Positions 44,563 to 53,690 of a stretch of DNA of 64,000 nt are shown here, piece after piece. The position numbers and the translations under genes are program-made. A model generated the notes under the pieces. The model had not been told where the DNA came from. It saw nothing but the letters and a program-made list of their open reading frames with translations, and searched no databases. Source of the DNA: Flavihumibacter fluvii (GTDB lineage Bacteria > Bacteroidota > Bacteroidia > Chitinophagales > Chitinophagaceae); the NCBI RefSeq assembly GCF_018595675.2, contig NZ_CP092333.1, positions 2,256,001 to 2,320,000 of the forward strand, in the 5' to 3' direction. Each line of letters starts with the position of its first letter. The stretch's first letter is position 1.

Positions 44563-45416
44563 ATGGATGGGCCATTTCTGATGAATACATTAGTAACCCA
44601 ATTACTGATTTTTTTACCTCAAAAAGAACTTAATGAAATTTACCCGATGATATCTTCCGTTAATGATTGGGTAAGCAGGGCTGCTAAACGATTTATTGAA
44701 GGTTTCTTACGTAATCATTCAAAACTCATAGAGGATATTTCCTCAATCAATACACCCACCAAGATTGTTCAATTAGAAATAATTTATGCGCTGCAGTATG
44801 ATACCCTGGCACATAAAGCGAAGTTATTTCAGAAATATACTTTCCTGGGAAGTCAGCCATCCTGGTTAATGCAAACCAGTGCATACCAGTTAAGTGCATT
44901 CCTGTGAAATGAACATATTACCCAATTAATAACCAATTATAAAAAAGCCAGGAGGATTACAAAAAAATCCTGATCCTTGATGCTTTACAACCAAATGTTA
45001 CTGAACCTGAATTTGATTTCCTCACCAATGAATGGGCTTCCACAAAAAACCAGCGTCTAAAAAAACAGCTATTCAATACTTTCCCCCTAGTTAACCATCC
45101 TGAAAATGTATTGCAATGGTTAAATAAAAATGATAGCGCATTGATCAAGCGTATGCCAGATATCCTTCCTAATGCAAACTATACAGTAAAAAATGATATC
45201 AATGTAAATCCTATCACCATAGCCCTGGATAAAGGATGGAAGCCTACGGTCCTGAGGAATGATGCAAATAATGAAGATTTTCCAGGGGAATCACTATTGT
45301 TTATTCATCAGTTAATGAATAAAAATAGGATAGATACCAGCATCTATGCAGACTATATTAAGGCAGCAAAAGCCTCTGCCAAACTATTTCAAATGGAAAT
45401 GATCCAAAAAAAATGA
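44563..45416 (+). pseudogene. Broken hypothetical gene
   Basis: A 114-codon frame (44563-44907) ends in TGA. The same kind of mostly helical, Asn/Lys-rich protein resumes in another frame from about 44955 to TAA 45416 (EDYKKILILDAL, QRLKKQLFNTFPLVNHPENV, DKGWKPTVLRNDANNED). I take the two pieces as one gene broken by a frame change between 44908 and 44955 and a premature stop. I do not recognise the family; the helical pairs look like a repeat-type (HEAT-like) fold, which is a weak inference. Confidence 0.55.
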
Positions 45417-45451
45417 GGGACACTCTAATTCCGGTTTACATAATTTCCAGG

Positions 45452-46390
45452 TTATGGTAATTGGTGTTGCTGAAAGAATGCCCACAACAAATTGTTAGCA
45501 TTGATGGCCGATGATGGAGTATCACCCATGGCACTTCCCGGCAAACCGCCAGGCCATGCATGTCCGCCATCTTTGGTCATGTACCATTGAATGGTTACCG
45601 CGTTACTGCAGTTTGTCCACTGAGTCAATTTATAACCGGCATTATCCTCCACCACCCGGGCATTATTACCGCAGGAATTAATAGTAGACCAAACATTCAA
45701 CCCGGAATCAACCGGGTGATTATACGCTTTAGAAGGTCCTACGCCAACGCCACCCTGGTAGGGCACATTTTCATCCAGGTAAGAATGCATATGCAGGATG
45801 GGAACCGGACGGGTTGGATTGCAGGGCTGCGTCACCATCAGGGTGCAACCACTTACTGCAATGGCTGCAATTTTATCCGACAGTTCACAAGCCAGCCGGT
45901 AAGACATCATACCACCATTGGAATGGCCGGTGGCATATACTTTCTTCGGATTGATCTTATACTTTGCAGTAAGGGTATTGATGAGCTCAGCAATAAATTT
46001 TACATCATTGATATTTTTCTCCGCAGCATAATCACAACAGGATCCGGCATTCCATGTGCGTGCCTTCAACAGTCCATCACTCTGAACCCCTTCAGCATAC
46101 ACGATAATAAATTTGGCCGCATCTGCTTTTGTTGTCAAAAGTGAAGTGGATTCAAACTGGTCGGCTGATCCCCCGCCGCCATGCAAAGCGATCACCAGGG
46201 AAAAATCACCTGCAGTATAATAATTGGGCGGCAGGTTGAGCGTATAGGTGCGGGTTATGCCATCAATAGAAAGGGAACCCGAAAACCGGTAAACTTGCTC
46301 TCCGGGTGTTGGATCGTCCTTGGAACAGCTTACCAGGGAAAATAGCCCAAAAAGGACCAGTAATGGGTAAACAGCTAATTTGGTTTGCAT
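45452..46390 (-). CDS. PHB-depolymerase/feruloyl-esterase-like lipoprotein hydrolase
   Basis: The ATG at 46390 gives 312 aa with a lipoprotein signal (LFSLVSCSKDD). The alpha/beta-hydrolase features are VIALHGGGGSADQFE (oxyanion region), YATGHSNGGMMSYRLAC with the nucleophile Ser in GHSNG, and LHMHSYLDENVPYQG. The Asp and a C-terminal His (GGHAWPGG) complete the triad. The family (esterase_phb / LpqC-like) includes polyhydroxybutyrate depolymerases and feruloyl esterases. It would cleave an ester outside the cytoplasm. An upstream in-frame start at 46507 lacks a signal peptide and is rejected. Confidence 0.82.
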   Translation of the reverse strand: MQTKLAVYPLLVLFGLFSLVSCSKDDPTPGEQVYRFSGSLSIDGITRTYTLNLPPNYYTAGDFSLVIALHGGGGSADQFESTSLLTTKADAAKFIIVYAEGVQSDGLLKARTWNAGSCCDYAAEKNINDVKFIAELINTLTAKYKINPKKVYATGHSNGGMMSYRLACELSDKIAAIAVSGCTLMVTQPCNPTRPVPILHMHSYLDENVPYQGGVGVGPSKAYNHPVDSGLNVWSTINSCGNNARVVEDNAGYKLTQWTNCSNAVTIQWYMTKDGGHAWPGGLPGSAMGDTPSSAINANNLLWAFFQQHQLP

Positions 46391-46573
46391 AAGATGCTGG
46401 GTTGGTTTGGTATTGGACTGGCGGGCCTTCTGGAAGTTTAATGAGATACATCTCAAATGGGCTAGAACGCTGAACCAGCCGGATAATTGCATAAAAAAAG
46501 GCAGCAAATGTGCATTTTTTTTTCCGTTCCTGTCATAAGAACGTCCATTTTACGTTAACAGCAGGTATCTTTC

Positions 46574-46963
46574 ATGCCTAATCCAAATGCAATGCAAAAC
46601 CTGAAGACGCTGGTGAATGAATTATTTGAACAGGACCAGCTAACAAACGCCCTCGCTAAGGACATCAAAACAAAAACGGCACAATACAACCACCTGTTAT
46701 TAAAGAATACAGAAAAAGTGTATTCGGATGCCGAAGTGATCGCCATCAATACCGTCCACGAAGAATTACTTCAGTTACGTGCAAGGCAGGAGGCAATCGC
46801 CGCTACGAGCAATGGCATCAAATACCAGTTGAAATCATTTATTATACCCCTGAATGGTGGTCGATGGCTGCATGAAACTGAAGAGATACTGGAACCCAAC
46901 TGGGAATTCTGGCTGGAAGACGATGAATTGAAATATGCCAGGATGAATGGCCGGAACTACTGA
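46574..46963 (+). CDS. Hypothetical helical protein
   Basis: A 129-aa protein, helical in its first two thirds (ELFEQDQLTNALAKDIKTKT) with a C-terminal WLHETEEILEPNWEFWLED segment rich in Trp. No signal peptide or membrane helix. I do not recognise a family. It lies 61 bases before the DoxX gene on the same strand, which has its own near-consensus -7 box, so the two may be independent. Confidence 0.55.
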   Translation: MPNPNAMQNLKTLVNELFEQDQLTNALAKDIKTKTAQYNHLLLKNTEKVYSDAEVIAINTVHEELLQLRARQEAIAATSNGIKYQLKSFIIPLNGGRWLHETEEILEPNWEFWLEDDELKYARMNGRNY

Positions 46964-46992
46964 GCCAATAAAAACAGGTTCTTGAAAAACAT

Positions 46993-47000
46993 TATCTTTC
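46993..47000 (+). promoter_or_regulatory. Possible -7 element before the DoxX gene
   Basis: TATCTTTC differs from TAnnTTTG at the last base only and lies 24 bases before the ATG at 47025. Confidence 0.35.
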
Positions 47001-47024
47001 TTAAAAAAACCAAACAACCTGAAA

Positions 47025-47393
47025 ATGAAAAAATCAAACCTGCTGTATTGGATCATTACCGGATTATTTGCTGCATTCATGATCTTCTCAGCCATCCCGA
47101 ATATTATCAGTGAGCCGGAATCTGTTGCCATGATCACAGGATTGGGTTATCCCAAATATTTCATCCCATTCATTGGTGTGGCAAAAGTTATTGGCGCAAT
47201 TGCCATCCTTTTGCCAGGACTAAGAAGGTTAAAGGAATGGGCTTATGCAGGTTTGTTTTTCGACCTTTTTAGTGCCACCTATTCCATTTTGGCCAGCCAG
47301 CCATTGCAAACGGGTGTTTTGTTTATGTTCGTATTTATGGGATTCCTGTTTTTTTCTTATTACCTGTGGCATAAAAAAATCGGAACATCCTGA
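47025..47393 (+). CDS. DoxX family membrane protein
   Basis: A 122-aa protein with four membrane helices, beginning LLYWIITGLFAAFMIFSAIP. The DoxX signature appears around GLGYPKYFIPFIGVAKVIGA, then ILLPGLRRLKEWAYAGLFFD, and then an Ala/Phe-rich last helix. The family is linked to sulfur/thiosulfate handling or redox homeostasis in some bacteria. Its role here is unknown. It ends seven bases from the convergent beta-lactamase-like gene. Confidence 0.82.
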   Translation: MKKSNLLYWIITGLFAAFMIFSAIPNIISEPESVAMITGLGYPKYFIPFIGVAKVIGAIAILLPGLRRLKEWAYAGLFFDLFSATYSILASQPLQTGVLFMFVFMGFLFFSYYLWHKKIGTS

Positions 47394-47400
47394 GACCATC

Positions 47401-48519
47401 TTATTGGAGATACCCTGTTTCGAGTAAAACTTTTTCGATGGTGTCCGTTATAAACAGGTCATTATTGGTGATCCAGATGATGGTCATTTCCTTTTCGGGT
47501 ATCCATAACAGGTGTGCTTTGAATCCGCCCTGGTCGCCGGTATGTTCAATTACTGTAAACCGGCCTTCACCTGCATAGTAGGGCATTAAACCTTTATGGT
47601 TGAACCAAACCGTAGTATGCACCATAGGATCTGCAGATGACCAGTTGATCGGCTTCCAAACCTGTTCAGTCTTTTTTATAATACTGCAATCCATGAATGC
47701 GCAAGTTTTAATAGCATTTGCATATTTGCGTAAATCATCAATTGAGCTCCAGACACCACCGTTTCCTGCAGCGCAGAAAGTGGGATATTCACCATAATCA
47801 TATTCTTCAAACACCCCGTTCACCTTCCTGTATCCATGAGCCACTCCGGATTCCGGAAAGGCGCCGTCTGTGATCCTACTATGATCCATATGCGCAGGCT
47901 GGAAGATATTCTGCCGGATAAAATCCTGCCATTTCCGGTGGGTAACTTTTTCAATGATCAGGGCCAGTCCATTGTATGCCGGATTTGAATATTTCCAATG
48001 TGATCCAGGCTCAAACTCCAGGCTATCAGCTGATTTCAGCGGCTCAAAATTTTCTGCATCTTTTGCTGTAAGGTAAAAAACACTATCGGTACCTGTTTTA
48101 CGTAAATCAGGCAATCCAGAGGTATGCGACATCAAATGCCTGATGGTCACTTTTTGGGCAATCGCTTTGTTCTTGAAATCCGGGAAGTACTCCAGGAGGT
48201 TATCATCAACTGATAATTTCCCTTGTTTTTGCAGGAGTAAAATACCATATGCCACAAAGGTCTTGGATATTGAGCCCAGGTTGGCCACGGTTGCCGGTGT
48301 AAATTTTCCCTTCGTTTTAATATCGGCCAAACCAAAGGATCTTTCATATAAAATCTTCTTCCCTTTTTGGATGAATACACTTCCACCAGGTGCATCCGCT
48401 GAAAAAATGTTGGCAAAAGCCTGGTCAAGTTTCAACTGAAGCTGGCTATCCTGGTTCGCTTGGCATATTGCTCCAATTGAATAGCTCAACATCACCAACA
48501 GTAGTATTATTGTTTTCAT
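47401..48519 (-). CDS. Serine hydrolase of the class C beta-lactamase family
   Basis: A 372-aa secreted protein with a signal peptide (LLVMLSYSIGAICQ). The beta-lactamase/DD-peptidase motif SxxK is SISK in NLGSISKTFVAYG (around residue 83), and YSNPAYN is the YxN element. The C-terminal half carries HTGDQGGFKAHLLWIPEKEM, comparable to the KTG-like region. The family includes DD-peptidases, esterases and true AmpC enzymes; most Bacteroidetes members act on peptidoglycan or esters, so antibiotic resistance is not implied. It is cotranscribed with the DUF695-like gene 11 bases upstream. Confidence 0.83.
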   Translation of the reverse strand: MKTIILLLVMLSYSIGAICQANQDSQLQLKLDQAFANIFSADAPGGSVFIQKGKKILYERSFGLADIKTKGKFTPATVANLGSISKTFVAYGILLLQKQGKLSVDDNLLEYFPDFKNKAIAQKVTIRHLMSHTSGLPDLRKTGTDSVFYLTAKDAENFEPLKSADSLEFEPGSHWKYSNPAYNGLALIIEKVTHRKWQDFIRQNIFQPAHMDHSRITDGAFPESGVAHGYRKVNGVFEEYDYGEYPTFCAAGNGGVWSSIDDLRKYANAIKTCAFMDCSIIKKTEQVWKPINWSSADPMVHTTVWFNHKGLMPYYAGEGRFTVIEHTGDQGGFKAHLLWIPEKEMTIIWITNNDLFITDTIEKVLLETGYLQ

Positions 48520-48529
48520 TCCTTCAAAT

Positions 48530-48985
48530 TTATTCCTTTACAACAGAGGTTTCCCAGCCATCATATTCGCCATGGCAAGCGCCAGCCTTCTTTTTGAGAT
48601 CAGTCGTTAATTTGGAAATGGGATCCAGGTCAACCGGATCCACCCTGGAGAATTGCAATTGGAATGGCATGGAATCTTTTTTAATCTTATTGGCCTGCTC
48701 AATGGTAAATCCAATGGCCCGAACAATTGCCTGGAAAGAATCCCGCTCCCTGGCCGTTTTAAAATAGGCCCAATGGTCAACTTTCCGGTGCGCTTCCAAT
48801 TTATCGCCTGCTCTGATCAGGACATATGGATATGCTGATATCGGCGCTACGATTTTTAATCCCATATTGATAACTGTTGATCCCGGCTTTCCCTTGTAGT
48901 CAGCCAGGTAAACATCCCAGGTCTCTTCCTGGCTAAAAACACCAAGACTGGAAACAAGTAGTAATAATAATGGCAAAAGTTTCAT
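48530..48985 (-). CDS. DUF695-like secreted protein
   Basis: The ATG at 48985 gives 151 aa with a signal peptide (LLPLLLLLVSSLGVFS). The mature region WDVYLADYKGKPGSTVINMG and the following strand pattern resemble DUF695. Function unknown. It is the first gene of a two-gene unit with the serine hydrolase (11-base gap). A longer start at 49006 would overlap the divergent gene and is rejected. Family call is moderate. Confidence 0.55.
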   Translation of the reverse strand: MKLLPLLLLLVSSLGVFSQEETWDVYLADYKGKPGSTVINMGLKIVAPISAYPYVLIRAGDKLEAHRKVDHWAYFKTARERDSFQAIVRAIGFTIEQANKIKKDSMPFQLQFSRVDPVDLDPISKLTTDLKKKAGACHGEYDGWETSVVKE

Positions 48986-49054
48986 ACGCCTCCAATATAA
49001 ATGCAAAAAACGAGATTAAATATTGATCCGGAAAGATTAAATAGGAATGAAAAT

Positions 49055-49688
49055 ATGATACAGCTCTATAAAATGCACCGGGGGAAATTAATCCTGTTTT
49101 CCTTACTGGCCTTGCTGACGCTATATGTGATCATCTTCACTGAATTGCCTTCTTTACAAGAAAATGACCGGAATTTTGCCAGGTACAAAACAATGTCCTG
49201 GCTGCTTGCACCACATACATTTTTCGGTAGTATTGCGCTTGTCCTGGGGCCATTTCAATTTTCATCACAGCTGAGAATAAAAAATCTGGCACTCCATAGA
49301 AATTTAGGCAAGTTGTATATTATCATAATTCTATTATCTGTGCCATTTGCTTTTTTGATCAATATCTATTATCCCATACCCGGGGCTAATAATACTTTCG
49401 CATTTGAAAATATAACGCAGGCTTCTGTCTGGGGAACAACTGCTTTAATGGCCTGGGTAGCGGCGGCAAAAAAGACAGATCGCGCTTCACAAAATGTGGG
49501 TGGCACACGGCTACGGAGTTACTCTGGTCTTTGTCTTATCAAGGATATATAACCCGGTGCCAATTTTTATGGAAAGGCCCGAGATTAATGATTTCGACCA
49601 TTTCCTGTGGTTACTGGTTGTTCTGGCACTGATTGTACCAGATCTGTTAGTATTCAATAAGGAATTATTTTTCCCCGGGAAATCTTAG
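49055..49688 (+). pseudogene. DUF2306 membrane protein with a frameshift
   Basis: From ATG 49055 (preceded by an AGGAAT-type site; an earlier start at 49001 is possible) the frame encodes a membrane protein with about four helices. Histidines lie near their ends (WLLAPHTFFGS and LALHRNLGKLYI), as in DUF2306. It continues to TTALMAWVAAAKKTDRAS and is then cut off. The rest (KMWVAHGYGVTLVFV, then LSRIYNPVPIFME, to 49688) reads only after inserting one base near 49490, where TCACAAAATG should be TCACnAAAATG. The product would be about 211 aa if intact. One missing base in otherwise clean sequence could be a true recent mutation or an assembly error. Confidence 0.75.
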
Positions 49689-49776
49689 GTTAAGTGCAGG
49701 ATCATGTCCTTTTTCAGGAAACTCAATTGTTATAATAATAAGTTAACCTGTGTATTAACTTTATAAAAATTAAACA

Positions 49777-50127
49777 ATGAAAGAGTTTATCCTGATTTTC
49801 AGGCATGAAGATGGCCAGAAAATTGCTTCGCCCGAACAAATTGAAGTTTGGATGAAACAGACGATGGATTGGATCGGCGGAATCGCTGCACAAAACAAAT
49901 TTGTGATGGGCAACGGTTTGCCTATGGAGGAGGCCATGGTCGTATGGCATAATAATGTAGTTACCAATGGACCATTTGGCGAGATAAAGGAGACTATTGG
50001 TGGTTATATTATTGTAAAAGCCGACAACATTGAAGAAGCAGTAGAATTTGCCAAAGGCAGTCCAGTGTTACAAGGTAATGGAAACAGCGTAGAAGTACGG
50101 CAGATTGCCCGTGATGGGAAACACTGA
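49777..50127 (+). CDS. YCII-related (DGPF) domain protein
   Basis: A 116-aa protein of the YCII/DGPF family. NGPFGEIKETIGGYIIVKAD is the conserved variant of the DGPF motif, and the N-terminus shows FILIFRHEDGQKIASPE. The domain is ferredoxin-like and its biochemical role is unknown. It lies five bases before an ECF sigma factor gene, and this pairing is a known arrangement of ECF42-type systems. It could be a partner or target of that sigma factor. Confidence 0.88.
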   Translation: MKEFILIFRHEDGQKIASPEQIEVWMKQTMDWIGGIAAQNKFVMGNGLPMEEAMVVWHNNVVTNGPFGEIKETIGGYIIVKADNIEEAVEFAKGSPVLQGNGNSVEVRQIARDGKH

Positions 50128-50132
50128 CCAAT

Positions 50133-51365
50133 ATGCAACACCAGGAATTAATACCCCATTTATTCCGCTCTGAATTCAGTAAGATCACTGCTGTATTGTG
50201 CAAATTAATGGGGATTGAACAGCTGGCAGCAGCCGAAGATATTGCGAGCGAAACATTTTTGGCAGCTTTTGAAAACTGGCCGTATTCCGGTATCCCACCA
50301 AACCCACAAGCCTGGCTATACACTGTTGCTAAAAACAAAGCGATGAACTATTTGCATCGCCATGCTCTTTTCAATGGGAAGGTACTGGATCATTTGGTGA
50401 CGTTTTCACCTGAAAGCACTGAACCGGATATAGACCTTTCCGATCAAAATATTTCCGACAGCCAATTACAAATGTTGTTTGCCATTTGTCATCCGGCGAT
50501 CTCCACCGAAGCGCAAATCGGACTGGCACTTCGCGTGTTATGTGGGTTTGGTATTGAGGAGATAGCCTATGCTTTTTTAACTAATAAAGAAACCATTAGC
50601 AAGCGACTCTTCAGGGCAAGGGAAAAGCTACGTCATGAAAATATTCCAATTGAATTCCCGCCGGATGCAGAAATCAATAGCCGCCTGGGAACGATTTTAA
50701 CGACCTTATACCTGTTATTTAATGAAGGCTATTATTCAGAAAGCCGGGATATTGTTTTACGAAATGATCTCTGCCTCGAAGCCATGCGACTCACCTACCT
50801 TTTGGTTGACAATGGATTAACAGAATCACCACCTGTATATGCGTTACTGGCTCTGATGTGCTTTCATAGTTCCAGGTTTGCAGCCAGGCAAGGCCAGAAT
50901 GGCGAAATGGTGTTATATGATGACCAGGATGAATCCTTATGGAACGCCGAGTTGATCTCCAGAGGAGTTTATTACCTGCAGAAAGCCTCACAGGGAAACA
51001 TCCTGACCAAATATCACCTGGAGGCCGGTATTGCCTATTGGCATACCCAAAAGGCTGATACTATTGAAAAATGGGAAAGCATCCTGCAACTGCATAACCA
51101 TTTGCTGGTGTTGGAATATTCACCAATTGCGGCTTTAAACAGGACTTATGCGCTGTCTAAAGTAAAAGGGAAAATGGCAGGTATCACTGCGGCAGAAGAA
51201 TTGGGCCTGGTGAATAACCCGTTCTATTTTACCCTCCTGGGCGAATTGTATTCCGGCATTGATAACGAAACAGCCCGGCGGCATTTTAAAAAAGCACTTA
51301 TTTTGGCAAACTCCAATGCAAATAAGGCCATCATCCAAAAAAAGATAGATAGGTTTCATAAATAA
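50133..51365 (+). CDS. ECF sigma factor with long C-terminal extension (ECF42-like)
   Basis: A 410-aa sigma factor. Region 2 (AAAEDIASETFLAAFENWPY, PQAWLYTVAKNKAMNYLHRH) and region 4 (YAFLTNKETISKRLFRARE) occupy the first ~170 residues. The rest is a large helical C-terminal domain with repeated stretches (NSRLGTILTTLYLLFNEGYY, HSSRFAARQGQNGE), as seen in ECF42 proteins that lack a cognate anti-sigma factor. Adjacent YCII gene supports the class. The C-terminal domain may sense the signal directly. Targets unknown. Confidence 0.88.
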   Translation: MQHQELIPHLFRSEFSKITAVLCKLMGIEQLAAAEDIASETFLAAFENWPYSGIPPNPQAWLYTVAKNKAMNYLHRHALFNGKVLDHLVTFSPESTEPDIDLSDQNISDSQLQMLFAICHPAISTEAQIGLALRVLCGFGIEEIAYAFLTNKETISKRLFRAREKLRHENIPIEFPPDAEINSRLGTILTTLYLLFNEGYYSESRDIVLRNDLCLEAMRLTYLLVDNGLTESPPVYALLALMCFHSSRFAARQGQNGEMVLYDDQDESLWNAELISRGVYYLQKASQGNILTKYHLEAGIAYWHTQKADTIEKWESILQLHNHLLVLEYSPIAALNRTYALSKVKGKMAGITAAEELGLVNNPFYFTLLGELYSGIDNETARRHFKKALILANSNANKAIIQKKIDRFHK

Positions 51366-51414
51366 ATTACATTTGATTTTCTCATAATATCACTATCAAA
51401 TCCTGAAAATCAAT

Positions 51415-51603
51415 ATGGGAAAAAACAGAAAGATCCTGCTGGCGGTGCTGCTGATATTATCAATTGGCAACTACACCCGGATCATTGGGAATGAAAATGT
51501 CAGGACTGTCCAGTTCTTGTCCATCTTTGCAATAGGCGCTTTATCTGCACTGTTGATCAGGGAACTGGCCACACAATTCAAGACCCGTAATAATTCCAAA
51601 TAG
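51415..51603 (+). CDS. Small hypothetical membrane protein
   Basis: A 62-aa protein with two hydrophobic segments (residues ~7-22 and 33-50). It follows the sigma factor gene by 49 bases. No family recognised; a short protein of this kind could also be a chance open frame, but it has a good start and spacing. Confidence 0.5.
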   Translation: MGKNRKILLAVLLILSIGNYTRIIGNENVRTVQFLSIFAIGALSALLIRELATQFKTRNNSK

Positions 51604-51726
51604 CTGGTCATTTATTGTTTATTCATTTCCACCTTGTGAAACAAAGGCTACGGGATGCTGAGCATGATCCAGATTTTCTTAATATTTGTATCTTATAGAA
51701 TAAAATCATCCTTCAATCGAATATTT

Positions 51727-51999
51727 ATGCCAAAATTCGTCATAGAAAGAGAAATTCCAGGTGCCGGCAAATTGTCAGCTGCAGAACTGAAAGCCATTTC
51801 ACAAACATCCTGCGGAGTGTTAAGTAAAATGGGATCGCAAATCCAGTGGGTGCACAGTTATGTGACCGGCGATAAGATCTATTGCATTTACAATGCACCA
51901 AACGAAGAAATGGTACGTGAACACGCCAAACTGGGCGGATTCCCGGCTAATGCCGTAAACAGGGTTGTTACCATCATAGACCCCGTTACAGCAGAATAA
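51727..51999 (+). CDS. DUF4242 domain protein
   Basis: The ATG at 51727 gives 90 aa. The start MPKFVIEREIPGAGKLSAAE and the C-terminal HAKLGGFPANAVNRVVTIID are typical of DUF4242 (a ferredoxin-like fold, with a nickel-binding member reported in Streptomyces). Function here unknown. An upstream frame start at 51655 would add 24 residues that look intergenic and is rejected. Confidence 0.8.
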   Translation: MPKFVIEREIPGAGKLSAAELKAISQTSCGVLSKMGSQIQWVHSYVTGDKIYCIYNAPNEEMVREHAKLGGFPANAVNRVVTIIDPVTAE

Positions 52000-52007
52000 C
52001 CAACTGG

Positions 52008-53462
52008 TTAATACAATTCAATTGCAGAAATAACCGGGCAGGCTTTTGCATCATTGATGGTGACTTTCACTTTACTGGTCTCTACAGGATCAAGTTTAAG
52101 GATCCGCTTGTAACCGATCGTGGTTGCTTCGGCCACTTTTTGCCAGCTGCCATCCTTCCAGACTTCCACAGTAAAGGATTTTACTCGCTGTCCCAGTTTA
52201 ATGTATTCCTGTAATACAACGTATTTTATAGTGGCTGGATTCGCCAGGCTGATTTCCAGGGAAGCCGTTGTCTGGTTATCATCCGTCGCCCAATAGGTCT
52301 CCTTATTTCCGTCGGTCACTTGGCCTGCGGCAAAAGTTGCAGATTTACCCCTGGTATTACTTGCTTTCACAACGGCTTTTAAGGCAATATTATGCGCAAA
52401 TTCTTTGTTGAGAATGGCCCTGAAGCCCTGTAAGGATTTTACATCATTCTCATGGAACAGTCCACGCCGGTCAGGTGGTATATTCAATAATAAGGTAGAT
52501 CCCCTGCCAACAGAAGTGAGGTAGATATCAAACAAATTTTCAGGAGTCCGGACCTTGCTGTCTTCCGTAGCATGGTAAAACCAACCCGGACGGATGGATA
52601 CATCCACTTCCGCGGGAATCCATTTTTTTCCATCGGGTGAACCGGTTCCAAGCAGGTCTTCTATACCAGCTTTCCCGGCATATAGGGTGTCATCAGAAAT
52701 AGTATTCCAGTTGGTTTCACCGGCAATGCCTCTTTCATTACCGACCCATCTTACACCCGGACCAGCGTCACTGAAAAAGATCACATTGGGCTGCATCTGG
52801 CGGATCTGTTGCAGGGTAGTTGGCCAGTCATAATAGGTGGCCCCGTTAATCTGTCTTTTTTCATTGGCTCCCCCATAATATCCATCGCCGCCATTGGCAC
52901 CATCAAACCACATTTCAAACACATCGCCATAATTGGTAAAAAGCTCTTTCAACTGGTTCCGGTAATAGGTAAGGTAGGAAGGCTTTCCATAATCTGCACG
53001 GTTCCGGTCCCAGGGTGACAAATACACCCCAAACTTCAAACCATACTTCCGGGCTGCAGTGCTTGCCTCTTTTACGATGTCGCCTTTCCCATTTTTATAC
53101 GGACTGTTTTTCACTGAATGTTCTGTATAAGCAGATGGCCACAAACAAAACCCGTCATGGTGCTTACAGGTCAGGATCATAGTCTTAAACCCTGCATCCT
53201 TCAAAGTTTTTGCCCACTGGTCGGTATTTACCTGGGTTGGATTGAAAATGGCCTCCTTTTCATCGCCAAAACCCCATTCCTTGTCCGTAAATGTATTGGT
53301 GGTAAAGTGTATAAAGGCATTCATTTCCATTTCATGCCATTGCAATTGTGCAGGTGTTGGCAATGGCAAAACAGGTTCCGGGGCAAGTATTTTTTTACTT
53401 TGGGACTGTACGGTAGTTAAGCCCGAGAGCGATAACAAGACTATCAACCAATACTTTATCAT
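52008..53462 (-). CDS. Alpha-L-fucosidase (GH29) with C-terminal carbohydrate-binding-like domain
   Basis: A 484-aa secreted enzyme with a signal peptide (WLIVLLSLSGLTTVQS). The GH29 catalytic nucleophile is the Asp of FEMWFDGANGGDG. The upstream signature NAFIHFTTNTFTDKEWGFGD and HHDGFCLWPS are family hallmarks. After about residue 350, a discoidin/F5-8-type C-terminal domain follows (GQVTDGNKETYWATDDNQTT). It removes alpha-linked L-fucose from glycans. It neighbours a second putative glycosidase (54237-56612), so the area handles plant or host glycans. Confidence 0.9.
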   Translation of the reverse strand: MIKYWLIVLLSLSGLTTVQSQSKKILAPEPVLPLPTPAQLQWHEMEMNAFIHFTTNTFTDKEWGFGDEKEAIFNPTQVNTDQWAKTLKDAGFKTMILTCKHHDGFCLWPSAYTEHSVKNSPYKNGKGDIVKEASTAARKYGLKFGVYLSPWDRNRADYGKPSYLTYYRNQLKELFTNYGDVFEMWFDGANGGDGYYGGANEKRQINGATYYDWPTTLQQIRQMQPNVIFFSDAGPGVRWVGNERGIAGETNWNTISDDTLYAGKAGIEDLLGTGSPDGKKWIPAEVDVSIRPGWFYHATEDSKVRTPENLFDIYLTSVGRGSTLLLNIPPDRRGLFHENDVKSLQGFRAILNKEFAHNIALKAVVKASNTRGKSATFAAGQVTDGNKETYWATDDNQTTASLEISLANPATIKYVVLQEYIKLGQRVKSFTVEVWKDGSWQKVAEATTIGYKRILKLDPVETSKVKVTINDAKACPVISAIELY

Positions 53463-53690
53463 GGCAGTTTTTTAAGCTCTACAAATTAAGAGCATTTCAA
53501 ACCAATCAGTTCAATCCATGGGCTGAAATCTTTGTGATTTGAGGGCTGGGATCAATATTCACCCGATAATGGGTAAAATTGAGAAACTACACGGGTTTTG
53601 CCAGTGAATATATCCTGGGCAAAAGGTCAGATAGCTTTGTGGGTTAAAGACTGTATAAAAATGAAAAATAATCAGTAACTGGCAGCATAT

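Noticed and set aside
45111-45416. A stand-alone gene from 45111
   Set aside because: It opens with TTG, has no ribosome site and continues the sequence of the piece at 44563-44907, so it is treated as one broken gene.
47401-48519. Antibiotic-resistance beta-lactamase
   Set aside because: The motifs fit the broad class C/DD-peptidase family; nothing in the sequence or neighbourhood points to drug resistance.
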